A DNA stretch of 64,000 bases from Cupriavidus pinatubonensis (lineage in GTDB: Bacteria > Pseudomonadota > Gammaproteobacteria > Burkholderiales > Burkholderiaceae), in NCBI RefSeq assembly GCF_019602855.1, contig NZ_CP080767.1, positions 1,922,001-1,986,000 of the forward strand, given 5' to 3'. A program made the position numbers and the translations under genes. The notes under the pieces are model-generated. The model saw only the letters and a list, made by a program, of their open reading frames with translations, did no database searches and was not told where the DNA came from. The first letter of the stretch is position 1; each line of letters starts with the position of its first letter. Shown here piece by piece: positions 13,059 to 24,009 of the stretch.

Positions 13059-13456
13059 AATCTCTGTGTGGACCCGAAGGTCCTCGCTCTTTCGAGCGGT
13101 CGCTCACTCTCAGAAAACTGACTGACCAGATCCGTAGACCCAGTCACGTTTTGCTGTGCGAGCACTGATAACTTTTGAGCTAAAAGACCGAAGTCTTTCG
13201 CATCCATTATCAAGCGCCCACACTTATCGGTTGTTTGATTGTTAAAGAAGCCACCCTTTCGGGCTACGCTCACCGGCTTTGCCGTTTGCGTTACTGCGTC
13301 AGCAGCAGAGAAACAAGACTTTAAAGTATTTTCGACGATTAATCAAGCATTTTCGCGAAATTTCTTTTTTCCGGCGGCTTTGCCTGCCGAACTTGTTCCT
13401 GCTTTTTGCCTTTGCCTGCGCCGCCTTGCAGCGACGGCTCCAGCAGAAGGGAGCGA
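13059..13456 (-). other. 16S leader with boxA and processing stem
   Basis: About 400 bases between promoter P1 and the 16S 5' end. A canonical boxA (CTTCTTTAACAATC, minus strand of 13237-13250) recruits the Nus antitermination complex. Just downstream, CCGATAAGTGTGGGCGCTTGA (minus strand of about 13209-13229) is complementary, with two G-U pairs, to the 16S trailer segment in the spacer. The two form the RNase III stem around 16S. Confidence 0.75.
13318..13346 (-). promoter_or_regulatory. Candidate rRNA promoter P2
   Basis: On the minus strand TTGATT (13341-13346) and TAAAGT (13318-13323) have a 17-base spacer. An A/T-rich block (AAAAAAGAAATTTCGCGAAAA) lies just upstream and could act as an UP element. 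It is downstream of P1. Confidence 0.5.
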
Positions 13457-13485
13457 ATACTAAAGCGTTACTCCGCGACTGGCAA
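13457..13485 (-). promoter_or_regulatory. Candidate rRNA promoter P1 with UP element and GC-rich discriminator
   Basis: On the minus strand TTGCCA (13480-13485) and TAGTAT (13457-13462) have a 17-base spacer, followed by a GC-rich discriminator (TCGCTCCC) as expected for stringent control. The A/T-rich sequence CTTTTTAGAAAAAG upstream (about 13488-13503) fits an UP element. Confidence 0.65.
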
Positions 13486-13581
13486 GTCTTTTTCTAAAAA
13501 GCTCGTGAAGAGACTTTGGGGATACAAATTTGCCTCTATGTGCCGGGTAGTATGAAAAGGAGACGCCCACTGCTTTAGTGC

Positions 13582-14463
13582 TTACTGCAGCGACTCGACC
13601 ACTGTTGTTTGAATGTGCTGCACCTTGCCCTCTTCACTGATGTCCTGCCGCATAACGATGGCTTGGGCCGGGCAATACCAGTCGGTGACCTGCATCCGCG
13701 TGGCCTTGGTCACGATCTGCTCGCCCGCGATGACCATCGGCCCCAGCGACGTCGTACGCACATATTCAATCGGCACGCATTCCGAAAGCCCAAGTGCGGT
13801 GCGAATAACCTGCCGCTTGCCGACGCGCCGCGATGCCACCGAAACCGTCGCGTGCGGCGCGACGAGTTTGCCGACTTCGTCACCGGATTCGCGCGCATAG
13901 ATGGTGAAGGACGCACTGGCGTCGACGGACTCGCCGGGGATCACATCGCCTTCCCGCAGCGGCAGGCCGCGGTACTGGTTATCCAGCAGACCCAGCCCGT
14001 CAATGCTCGTGGTGCCATACAGGCGTGCGTATTTGCCCCACGCATTGACCGTTGCCTCGCCTGTGATGCTCGGCGGAGCTCCGTTTGTCGCGGGCCGGAG
14101 CAGCACCCGTTGCTGCTGCTCCGTCACGACGGGCGGCCCCATCAATGCAGCAAGCGCTGTCTTGGAATGAATCTCGATGTCAGCCAGGCAGCCTGCATCC
14201 GTGGGCAATGGCGGTTGCAATACAGTCCGGCGCGACAGCGGCATCGAGCCATCTGCCTCCATCTGCACGCGTGCGCCGTGCGTGAACCACACGGTGGCGC
14301 AGACGTTCGCATTCTCGCGTGCCCCAGGCTCGTCGGCCCATGCCGATGGCGCCCCCACAGATATGAAGCCGGTAAGCAGAGAAAGGCAGACAAGGCTACG
14401 CCCAACCGGCACGGGCTTGTTCTGCGCAAAGCCATTCAAGAACGAACTGCGTGCATTCCGCAT
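13582..14463 (-). CDS. Exported protein of unknown function
   Basis: A 293-residue protein. After a short basic N terminus there is a hydrophobic segment (SLVCLSLLTGFISVGAPSAWA) ending in a signal-peptidase-like AWA site, so it is probably periplasmic. The mature part is mostly beta-type, with two Cys residues near its start (NVCATVW and AGCLADI) that could form a disulfide. Its last 110 residues resemble lipoprotein-sorting/DUF3108-like beta sheets (VTDWYCPAQAIVMRQD), a weak impression. It lies just upstream of the rRNA promoters and just downstream of the diguanylate cyclase gene (45-base gap), possibly in one transcript with it. Confidence 0.75.
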   Translation of the reverse strand: MRNARSSFLNGFAQNKPVPVGRSLVCLSLLTGFISVGAPSAWADEPGARENANVCATVWFTHGARVQMEADGSMPLSRRTVLQPPLPTDAGCLADIEIHSKTALAALMGPPVVTEQQQRVLLRPATNGAPPSITGEATVNAWGKYARLYGTTSIDGLGLLDNQYRGLPLREGDVIPGESVDASASFTIYARESGDEVGKLVAPHATVSVASRRVGKRQVIRTALGLSECVPIEYVRTTSLGPMVIAGEQIVTKATRMQVTDWYCPAQAIVMRQDISEEGKVQHIQTTVVESLQ

Positions 14464-14508
14464 GGTCAGGATGCCCTCTTTGCCCGGTGGATTGCAGGCC
14501 TGAACGCG

Positions 14509-15939
14509 TCAGGATTCGATCCGGTTGCGCCCGCTCTTCTTCGCGCGATACAGCGCCAGGTCGCTACGCGATAGCGGGGCTTCGGCATTGGCATCGGCCG
14601 CGGTCATGAGCGCAATACCGATGCTGACTGTCAGGTCGATCCGCTGCTCATGCTCGATCAGCGGGTACTCGGCAATGCGTTGCTGAATCTGCCGCGCCAC
14701 GCCAACCGCGCCGCGCATGTCGGCCCCATCGAGCAGAATCCCGAACTCTTCGCCGCCGAGACGTCCGGCCATGTCGCCGGGGCGCAAATGCGCGCGCAGG
14801 ATGCTACCGAAATGGCGCAGCACCCGGTCGCCGACCCCGTGCCCCCAGCGGTCATTGATCGACTTGAAATGGTCAAGGTCGCACATCATGAGCGCCGTAG
14901 CCGCGCCGCGGCCGCTCTGCAAGCTCGCCAGCCGCGTCTCGATCTGCGCCATGAAATGGCGCCGGTTCGGCAAGCCCGTCAGGCTGTCGATGGTCGCAAG
15001 CTCTTGCAATTCTGCTTCGATCCGCTTGCGCTCGGTCACGTCCGTAATGAAGCCGTGCCACAGGATGCTGCCATCGGGAAGACGCTGTGGCCTGGCATCG
15101 CCCTGCCGCCAGCGCAGGCCCTGCATTGGCAGTTGCACGCGATACTCGAGATGCCACGGCGAAAGCTGTGCCGCCGAAGCGTCAAACGAAGCTCGATAGG
15201 CAGCCAGATCGGCCGGGTGGATCAACGCGTCGATACACGACGCATCCGCCGCCACCTGGGCTGGGGTCAGCTCGTAGATCTCGGTGATGCCCGCGCTTGC
15301 GTAGGGAAAGAACGATGGGCCGCCGGGCACCGAGCGGTACTGGAACACCAGCCCCGGCACCTCGTTGGTGAGATTCGTGATCAGGCTGACCGCTTCAAGC
15401 AGTCTCTCCGACATCGCACGCTGCGAGGTAATGTCCGTGGAAGTGCCCACCATGCGCAGCGCACGGCCGGATGCGTCGCGGTCAACCACCCTGCCCCGGC
15501 TGCAGATCCACTTGTAGCTTCCGTCCCGGCAACGGATGCGGTGTTCGACTTCATAGCTGTCGCTGCGGCCCTCGAAGTGGGCCTGCATTGTCGCTTTGAC
15601 GCGATCGAGATCGTCGGGGTGAAGACGTTGGTAGCTGTCTTCGATCCGGTTGGATACCTCCCAGTCGGCATAGCCCAGCATGGCTTTCCAGCCGCTCGAA
15701 TACTGGATTTCGCCTGTCACGACGTTGCGATCCCAGATCCCAGTGCCACTGCCTGCAATCGCCAGCGCTAGCAGCCGTTCGCGCTTGCGAAGTGTCTCGA
15801 TATCGTCGCCCTGCAACACCCCGTCCCCGGCACGGCCCTCCGCCGATTGCGCCAGGGACCGCGATGCGGTCGGTACGTCTTCCGAGGTCGGCGGTGCAAG
15901 CATACACACGTCAGAGATGGGCCTGCGGCGAGTATACAT
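14509..15939 (-). CDS. PAS-PAS-GGDEF diguanylate cyclase
   Basis: A 476-residue cytoplasmic protein. A PAS/PAC domain (about residues 45-175; GIWDRNVVTGEIQYS ... VGTSTDIT) is followed by a second PAS-like region (about 190-305; ending HGFITDVTERKRIEAEL) and a GGDEF domain (about 310-476). The active-site motif is GGEEF, which normally supports c-di-GMP synthesis. An RxxD inhibitory site (RPGD) lies exactly five residues before it, so product inhibition is likely. No transmembrane segment. The first ATG (15939) and another at 15903 are both possible starts; neither has a clear ribosome site. It would make c-di-GMP in response to a signal sensed by the PAS domains. Confidence 0.9.
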   Translation of the reverse strand: MYTRRRPISDVCMLAPPTSEDVPTASRSLAQSAEGRAGDGVLQGDDIETLRKRERLLALAIAGSGTGIWDRNVVTGEIQYSSGWKAMLGYADWEVSNRIEDSYQRLHPDDLDRVKATMQAHFEGRSDSYEVEHRIRCRDGSYKWICSRGRVVDRDASGRALRMVGTSTDITSQRAMSERLLEAVSLITNLTNEVPGLVFQYRSVPGGPSFFPYASAGITEIYELTPAQVAADASCIDALIHPADLAAYRASFDASAAQLSPWHLEYRVQLPMQGLRWRQGDARPQRLPDGSILWHGFITDVTERKRIEAELQELATIDSLTGLPNRRHFMAQIETRLASLQSGRGAATALMMCDLDHFKSINDRWGHGVGDRVLRHFGSILRAHLRPGDMAGRLGGEEFGILLDGADMRGAVGVARQIQQRIAEYPLIEHEQRIDLTVSIGIALMTAADANAEAPLSRSDLALYRAKKSGRNRIES

Positions 15940-16439
15940 GTGCTATTCCGTACGCAGCAGGATGTTGCGCGCAAGCCCTTCATCACGTGGCAACTCAATA
16001 ACCGACTTACCCAGAATCCGTACCCGGGGTATACTAGTAGGTTGCCGCAGCAAAACCTTGGGTTCCGGGTGAGGCTGTATTCAGGGCCGTCCGCGCTTCG
16101 GGGACCTGATGGGCGCCACTTTTTGACTTCCGGGCTTTATGGCCGGCAGTCGGTGCGGCCGGCAAACGGGGGCGCAAGGAACAGGCCGTGAATGATGGGG
16201 CTGCAGTGGACTCACCCGCAGTCCAGCCCACGCTTGCACGTCCCGGTATGCTGCAACGCACCAAACACTGTAGAATATGCGCCCCCTGCTCACCGGCCCA
16301 TAACGCCGGGGTTCGGCTCATCGCCACGCCAATGTCAGTCCGAAGCCTTGACAGCGGGCCAGAAAACGCACGCAATGAGTGCGCGCTGCAATCAAAACGC
16401 GGTGCAATCAAAACGCGATCACGAAGGAAACAGCAGTAG
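15940..16439. other. 500-base divergent intergenic region before rpoD
   Basis: No gene is apparent. Divergent promoters for the diguanylate cyclase and rpoD must lie here. TAGAAT at 16272-16277 and TATACT at 16030-16035 are -10-like hexamers on the plus strand but lack a good -35. The 3' end carries a tandem duplication (see 16387-16417). Confidence 0.5.
16387..16417 (+). repeat. Tandem duplication in the rpoD leader
   Basis: TGCAATCAAAACGCG occurs at 16387-16401 and again at 16403-16417 (16-base period), just upstream of the AAGGA ribosome site of rpoD. It may be a recent duplication or a pair of regulatory sites. Confidence 0.7.
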
Positions 16440-18401
<1,962 letters not shown>

Positions 18402-18414
18402 TCGGCATGGCGGG

Positions 18415-18439
18415 GCATCCTGCACCCGCAGGATGCTTT
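18415..18439 (+). terminator. Terminator hairpin after rpoD
   Basis: GCATCCTGC (18415-18423) pairs with GCAGGATGC (18428-18436), 4-base loop, followed by TTT. It lies 14 bases after the rpoD stop. Confidence 0.6.
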
Positions 18440-18460
18440 CGCTTACCATGACAACGACTG

Positions 18461-18486
18461 CCGGCGGCCCTTGGGCTGCCGGTTTT
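18461..18486 (+). terminator. Second terminator after rpoD
   Basis: CCGGCGGCCC (18461-18470) and GGGCTGCCGG (18473-18482) can pair over ten positions (one G-U; the innermost pairs probably open) and are followed by TTTT. This tandem terminator separates rpoD from the Hsp70 operon. Confidence 0.6.
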
Positions 18487-18691
18487 CGCATGGATGGCTG
18501 CTACACCACACACGCCATACTGGCTGACATATCGCTTAGTGCAAAATTCCGGCTGGAATACTTGAGGGCCAGGCGGAGCGCATCCGGCAGGAAAAGCACA
18601 GCGTTCCGATGCACCGCTTCTCATGCCGCATCGCGCACTTGCCGCGGACCGGGACAGCTCGTCCCCCAACAGAGCACACAGGAGTTTTTCC

Positions 18692-19276
18692 ATGACCGAC
18701 TCGAACATCTCTTTTCTTGGCAGGATCTCGCTGGCCGTGGGCACCTTCTTTGCCATCCTTGGCAACGGTGAACTGGCTGCCGGGGTACGCCGCCTGCGCA
18801 ACGGCGAACTGCCTGCTGCCGCGCCGGCCCCGGTGGCCGCGCCCGTGGCAGCCCCGGCTCCCGCTGCGCCCGCACCGGCGCCCGCACTGAAGGAAGCAAG
18901 CCCCGTCGCGGCCCTGCAACTGCTGGGACTGCTCCAGCGCGATGCGCGGTTCATCGACTTCGTCGAGGAAGACATTGCCGGCTATACCGACACCGAGATC
19001 GGCGGCGCCGCCCGTCTCGTCCACGATGGCTGCCGCGCCGTGCTGCGCGAGCATTTTACGATCCGCCCGGTACGCAATGAAGCCGAAGGCAGCCGCGTAA
19101 CGCTGGCCGACGGCTTCGATGCCACGGCCGTCCGCCTGACCGGCAATGTGGTCGGCAGCGCGCCGTTCCACGGCAACCTCAGCCATCGCGGCTGGAAGGC
19201 CGAGGAAGTCAGGCTGCCGCGCCTGGCCGAGCGCCATGACGCCACCGTCATCGCCCCCGCGGAGGTCGAGCTATGA
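18692..19276 (+). CDS. DUF2760 protein of the Hsp70 operon
   Basis: A 194-residue protein that I place in the DUF2760 family from its C-terminal domain (about residues 70-194; LLQRDARFIDFVEEDIAGYT ... GGAARLVHDGCRAVL) and from its position before Hsp70-like genes. A hydrophobic N-terminal segment (LGRISLAVGTFFAILGNGEL) may associate with the membrane, followed by an Ala/Pro-rich linker (about 40-65). The ATG at 18692 has a GGAG site 7 bases upstream; the longer frame to 18623 lacks one. Its stop overlaps the start of the next gene (ATGA), so translation is coupled and the product very probably works with the two Hsp70 proteins, perhaps as a co-chaperone. The mechanism is unknown. Confidence 0.85.
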   Translation: MTDSNISFLGRISLAVGTFFAILGNGELAAGVRRLRNGELPAAAPAPVAAPVAAPAPAAPAPAPALKEASPVAALQLLGLLQRDARFIDFVEEDIAGYTDTEIGGAARLVHDGCRAVLREHFTIRPVRNEAEGSRVTLADGFDATAVRLTGNVVGSAPFHGNLSHRGWKAEEVRLPRLAERHDATVIAPAEVEL

Positions 19277-21117
19277 GCGAGGCCCGCTATTCCATCGGCA
19301 TCGACCTGGGCACCACGCACAGCGCCCTGTCCTACGTCGACCTGACCGGCAGCGACGGCGAGAAGACCAGCCAGGGTGTCCTGGCGATCCCGCAGCTGAC
19401 CGGACCGGGTGCGACGGAAGCACGCGATCTGCTGCCCTCCTTCCTGTATCTGCCGCACGAGAGCGAGCTGGCGCCGGGCGACCTGGCCCTGCCATGGAGT
19501 GCCACGCGCGAATTCGCCGTGGGCGAGCTGGCTCGCAGCCGCGGTGCCGGCACCCCTATCCGGCTGGTATCGAGTGCAAAAAGCTGGCTGTGTCACCCCG
19601 GCGTGGACCGCCGCGCCGCGATCCTGCCTAACGATGCGCCGCCTGAAGTGCCGCGCGTATCGCCGCTCGAGGCATCGGTGCGTTATCTCACCCACCTGCG
19701 CGAAGCGTGGGACCAGGCGCATCCCGACGCGCCGTTCGCCGAGCAGGACGTGACGGTGACGATTCCGGCCTCGTTCGACCCGGCCGCGCGCGAACTCACC
19801 GCAGAGGCCGCCGCGGCCGCTGGCTACGCGCGCATGACGCTGCTCGAAGAGCCGCAGGCTGCGCTCTATAGCTGGATCGAGAAAAGCGGTGGCCAGTGGC
19901 GCAAGGACGTCAAGGTCGGCGACATCATCCTCGTCGTCGACGTTGGCGGCGGCACCACCGACCTGTCGCTGATCGCAGTCATCGAGCGTGATGGCAACCT
20001 GGAACTGCATCGTGTGGCCGTCGGCGAGCATATCCTGCTCGGCGGCGACAACATGGATCTGGCACTGGCCCACGTAGTCGCGCGCAAGCTCGCTGCGCAA
20101 GGCACGCAAGCCGACCCGTGGCAACTGCGCGCGCTGACCTATGCGTGCCGGGCGGCCAAGGAAACGCTGCTGACTGACCCGACGGTGGATACCGTGCCGC
20201 TGGTCGTGCCCAGCCGCGGCTCCAAGCTGATCGGCGGATCGATCCGCACGGACCTGACACGTACGGAACTCACCCAGATCATCCTGGAAGGCTTCTTCCC
20301 GCAGGTCGACGCTGCGGCCCGGCCGGTAAGCCGTGCGCGCGTCGGCCTGACGCAGCTTGGCCTGCCCTATGCACAGGATGCGGCAATCACGCGGCATCTG
20401 GCAGCCTTTCTTGGCCGCCAGGTCGGTGCGCTCGCCGATCTGGAAGGGTTCCGGGGTACGCAGCCGGAAAGCGCGACTTTCCTGCATCCGACCGCAGTAC
20501 TGTTCAACGGCGGCGTATTCAAATCGGGCCTGCTCGCGGACCGTATCCAGCAGACCCTGAACGGCTGGCTTGCCGCAGAAGGCGCGGCCCCTGCCCGGCT
20601 GCTCGGCGGTGCCGAACTGGACCTGGCCGTGGCACGCGGCGCCGCGTACTACGGTTATGTGCGACGCGGCAAGGGCGTGCGCATCCGTGGCGGCACCGCG
20701 CGCTCGTATTACATCGCCGTGGAATCGTCGATGCCCGCCGTGCCGGGGTTCGAACCGCCGATCCAGGCGCTGTGTGTGGCACCGTTTGGCATGGAAGAAG
20801 GCACCGAAACCGAATTGCCGCCGCAGGAACTCGGCCTTGTGGTCGGCGAACCAGTGCATTTCCGGTTCTTCGGCTCCTCGGTGCGCCGCCAGGACCAGGT
20901 CGGTACCTTGCTCGATTTCTGGGGCCCCGAGGAACTGCATGAACTGGAGGAAATCCAGGCGACCCTGCCGGCCGAAGGACGCACGCCGGGCGAAGTCGTT
21001 CCGGTCAGGCTGCACGCACGCGTGACGGAAGCGGGCACGCTAGAACTCGAGGCCGTCCGCGGCAACGACGAGCGCTGGAAGGTCGAATTCGACGTGCGCG
21101 GCGGCGCGCAGGGTTGA
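19273..21117 (+). CDS. Hsp70-family ATPase (first of pair)
   Basis: A 614-residue DnaK-like protein. The actin-fold ATPase signatures are present: phosphate-1 IGIDLGTTHSALSYVDL (residues 8-24), phosphate-2 VVDVGGGTTDLSLIAV (about 220-235) and the adenosine motif VLFNGGVFKSGLL (about 413-425). Unlike DnaK, the C terminus is a short beta-type domain without the helical lid or EEVD-like tail. It follows the DUF2760 gene with an ATGA overlap and precedes a second, larger Hsp70-like gene by 29 bases. This is a specialised, poorly studied Hsp70 branch; the clients are unknown. Confidence 0.92.
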   Translation: MSEARYSIGIDLGTTHSALSYVDLTGSDGEKTSQGVLAIPQLTGPGATEARDLLPSFLYLPHESELAPGDLALPWSATREFAVGELARSRGAGTPIRLVSSAKSWLCHPGVDRRAAILPNDAPPEVPRVSPLEASVRYLTHLREAWDQAHPDAPFAEQDVTVTIPASFDPAARELTAEAAAAAGYARMTLLEEPQAALYSWIEKSGGQWRKDVKVGDIILVVDVGGGTTDLSLIAVIERDGNLELHRVAVGEHILLGGDNMDLALAHVVARKLAAQGTQADPWQLRALTYACRAAKETLLTDPTVDTVPLVVPSRGSKLIGGSIRTDLTRTELTQIILEGFFPQVDAAARPVSRARVGLTQLGLPYAQDAAITRHLAAFLGRQVGALADLEGFRGTQPESATFLHPTAVLFNGGVFKSGLLADRIQQTLNGWLAAEGAAPARLLGGAELDLAVARGAAYYGYVRRGKGVRIRGGTARSYYIAVESSMPAVPGFEPPIQALCVAPFGMEEGTETELPPQELGLVVGEPVHFRFFGSSVRRQDQVGTLLDFWGPEELHELEEIQATLPAEGRTPGEVVPVRLHARVTEAGTLELEAVRGNDERWKVEFDVRGGAQG

Positions 21118-21146
21118 ACACCGTTTAGCGGATAAGCAAGGAAGCA

Positions 21147-23927
21147 ATGAAGCGGTACACCGTCGGCATTGACCTTGGCACCAGCAATACCGTGGTGGCC
21201 TATGCGGAGACAGGATCGGACAATATCCGCGTCTTCGAGATCGACCAGCTCGTAGGCCTGGGTGAAGTCGCCGCGCGCCCGCTACTGCCTTCGGTTCGCT
21301 ACCACGCGGCGCCCGGTGAAATCAGCGGCGACGATTTGCAGCTGCCATGGCAGTCGGCGGCGAGCGCCGCCGCGCGCCGTACGGTGTTCGGCCGCCTGGC
21401 GGCCACGCTTGGCGCACAGGTGCCAGGCCGGCTTGTGGCCAGCGCGAAAAGCTGGCTGTCGCATGCCTCGGTTGATCGCACCGCCCCCATCCTGCCGTGG
21501 GGCGCGGACGAGGAAGTCGGCAAGATCTCGCCTGTCGCCGCGAGCGCGAGCTATCTCGGCTATGTGGCTGCCGCGTGGAATCATCGCTTCCCCGACGCCC
21601 GGCTGGAAGAGCAGGACGTCGTGCTCACCGTGCCAGCGTCGTTCGACGAGGGCGCGCGCGCGCTGACGCTTGAGGCCGCGCGCATGGCCGGCCTGCCTGC
21701 GCTGCGCCTGCTCGAAGAGCCGCAGGCCGCACTCTACGACTGGCTGTTCCATCACCGCGAGACGCTCGATGCAGAGCTCGCGCGGACTCGCCTGGTGCTG
21801 ATCTGCGACGTGGGCGGCGGTACCACCGACCTGACGCTGATCCGCGTCGACATGCAGGACGGGCAGCCGCAGCTCACGCGGATCGGCGTGGGCAACCACC
21901 TGATGCTCGGCGGCGACAACATGGACCTGGCGCTCGCGCATCTGGTCGAGGCGCGTCTCGGTCCCGCGCAAGCGCGCTTGTCGGCCTCGGGCTTATCCCA
22001 ACTCGTTGCCCGCTGCCGTGCGGCCAAGGAACAGTTGCTCAGTGCGCGAGCGCCGGATGCGGTCACGGTCACGCTCCTTGGTGCCGGCTCGAAGCTGATT
22101 GGCGGCGCACGCTCCGTGGAGGTGACGCGGCAGGAAGTCGAACAGCTTGTGGTCGATGGCTTCTTTCCCAAGGTGGCGTCCACCGAGCGGCCGGGCCGCG
22201 CGCGCGGAGCCATCGTCGAATTCGGCCTGCCGTATGCGTCCGATCCCGGTGTCACGCGACATGTCGCGGCGTTTCTGAGCCAGCACGCCGCGCAGTCGCG
22301 CGTGGCGCTGGGCCAGCCGCAGTCCGGCGACGATGCGTTGCCAATGCCTGACACGCTGCTGCTTAACGGCGGGGTATTCCGTGCCGAAGCGCTGGCGAGC
22401 CGCATCGCCGATACGCTGGGCACATGGCGCGGGTCGCCCCTGAACGTCCTGCACAACGCCGATCCCGATGTCGCCGTTGCGCGCGGCGCTGTAGCCTACG
22501 CACGGGCGCGAGCGGGACAGGCACCGCGCATCGGCGGTGGTTCGCCGCGCAGCTATTTCCTGGTGCTCGATGACGGCGCATCGGGGCAGCAAGGCATCTG
22601 CCTGCTGCCAAAAGGCACCGAGGAAGGCCACGAAATTCACCTGAAGGACCGCACCTTCGCGCTGCGGCTTGGCCATCCGGTCCAGTTCCATCTGGTCTCG
22701 TCCGTGGCCGACACGGCCTACCAGCCCGGCGAATTGACGGGGCTTGAGCGCGGCGACTTCGTGCGCCTGCCGCCGATCGCAACCGTCGTGCCGACGCGCG
22801 GCAACAGCGGTCCGCGCGAAACGCCGGTGCAGATCACGACATCGCTGACCGAGGTCGGCACGCTCGAAGTCCACTGCAGCGAGATAGCGGATACCGCGCA
22901 GCGCTGGCGGCTCGAGTTCCAGTTGCGCGGCAACGAAGCGCCGGCCGAAGCGCCCACGACCGAAACGTTGCACCCGTCGCTGCCACAAGCCTTCGACGCC
23001 ATCGACCGCACCTTCGGCGCACGCGCCCAAGGCGTCGATCCGAAGGAAGTCAAACGGCAGCGCGCCCATCTGGAACAGCTGCTGGGGCCGCGCGAGCAAT
23101 GGGATAGCGCGCTGCTGCGCGAACTGTTCGGCGCCTTCCTGGAGCGGGCCAAGCGCCGGCGGCGTACCGCCGACCATGAGCGGCTCTGGCTGAACCTGGC
23201 CGGCTATTGCGTGCGGCCGGGCTTCGGCTATCCGCTGGACGAGTGGCGGGTCGAACAGCTGTGGTCGATGTACGACCAGGGCATCCAGTACGTCAACGAA
23301 AACCAGAACTGGTCGGAATGGTGGACGCTGTGGCGCCGCGCAGCGGGTGGTCTCGATGAGAGCGCGCAACTGCGCCTGCTCGACGATATGGCCTTCTATC
23401 TTCAGCCGCCGGGCAGCGGCCACTACAAGAAGCCCGCAGGGCCGACGCGTTCCGGGTACGCCGACATGGTTCGGCTGGCCGGTTCGCTCGAAAACATCCC
23501 CGCCGAGCGCAAGATCGAGGTCGCCGAATGGCTGCTGGCCCGGCTGCGCAAGCCGTCGGAAAACAACCAGAGCTGGTGGGCCGTGGGCCGTATTGGCGCG
23601 CGCCGGCCGTTCTATGGCAGCGCGCATGGCGTCGTCCCGGCCGACATCGCTGCGCGGTGGGTGGATGCCATCCTGGCGCTCGACTGGAAGAAGGTCGAAC
23701 CGGCGGCGTTTGCCGCGACGCAGATCGCACGCATGACCGGCGACCGCACGCGGGATCTGCCCGATGAGGTGCGCGCAGCCGTCGTGCGCCGCCTGGAGGC
23801 CGCCAACGCGCCGCAAAGCTGGATCGCCATGGTGCGCGAGGCCGTGGAGCTCGATGCCGCCGACGAGGGACGCGTTTTCGGAGAGGCATTGCCTGCGGGC
23901 CTGAAACTGATCGGCGGAACTGCCTGA
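21147..23927 (+). CDS. Large Hsp70-family ATPase with C-terminal helical extension (DUF3731-like)
   Basis: A 926-residue protein. The N-terminal ATPase domain carries VGIDLGTSNTVVAYAE (residues 6-21), ICDVGGGTTDLTLIRV (about 220-235) and LLNGGVFRAEAL (about 407-418). It is followed by a beta-type substrate-domain-like region (to about 600) and an extra 300-residue helical domain rich in Trp and Arg that matches my memory of DUF3731. It is much longer than DnaK (about 640). It is the last gene of the DUF2760-Hsp70-Hsp70 operon. Two unequal Hsp70 proteins encoded together suggest a heteromeric machine; this is inference. Confidence 0.92.
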   Translation: MKRYTVGIDLGTSNTVVAYAETGSDNIRVFEIDQLVGLGEVAARPLLPSVRYHAAPGEISGDDLQLPWQSAASAAARRTVFGRLAATLGAQVPGRLVASAKSWLSHASVDRTAPILPWGADEEVGKISPVAASASYLGYVAAAWNHRFPDARLEEQDVVLTVPASFDEGARALTLEAARMAGLPALRLLEEPQAALYDWLFHHRETLDAELARTRLVLICDVGGGTTDLTLIRVDMQDGQPQLTRIGVGNHLMLGGDNMDLALAHLVEARLGPAQARLSASGLSQLVARCRAAKEQLLSARAPDAVTVTLLGAGSKLIGGARSVEVTRQEVEQLVVDGFFPKVASTERPGRARGAIVEFGLPYASDPGVTRHVAAFLSQHAAQSRVALGQPQSGDDALPMPDTLLLNGGVFRAEALASRIADTLGTWRGSPLNVLHNADPDVAVARGAVAYARARAGQAPRIGGGSPRSYFLVLDDGASGQQGICLLPKGTEEGHEIHLKDRTFALRLGHPVQFHLVSSVADTAYQPGELTGLERGDFVRLPPIATVVPTRGNSGPRETPVQITTSLTEVGTLEVHCSEIADTAQRWRLEFQLRGNEAPAEAPTTETLHPSLPQAFDAIDRTFGARAQGVDPKEVKRQRAHLEQLLGPREQWDSALLRELFGAFLERAKRRRRTADHERLWLNLAGYCVRPGFGYPLDEWRVEQLWSMYDQGIQYVNENQNWSEWWTLWRRAAGGLDESAQLRLLDDMAFYLQPPGSGHYKKPAGPTRSGYADMVRLAGSLENIPAERKIEVAEWLLARLRKPSENNQSWWAVGRIGARRPFYGSAHGVVPADIAARWVDAILALDWKKVEPAAFAATQIARMTGDRTRDLPDEVRAAVVRRLEAANAPQSWIAMVREAVELDAADEGRVFGEALPAGLKLIGGTA

Positions 23928-24009
23928 ACTGCATTGGCGGCGCGTCGCAGCGGGTGCCATGGACCTGGCGGATAATGCGGCTTCACAAGAAAAAGCCAAC
24001 GTCACACCC

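Noticed and set aside
18982..21015. 677-codon minus-strand frame opposite the first Hsp70 gene
   Set aside because: Antisense shadow; the sense strand carries all Hsp70 signatures.
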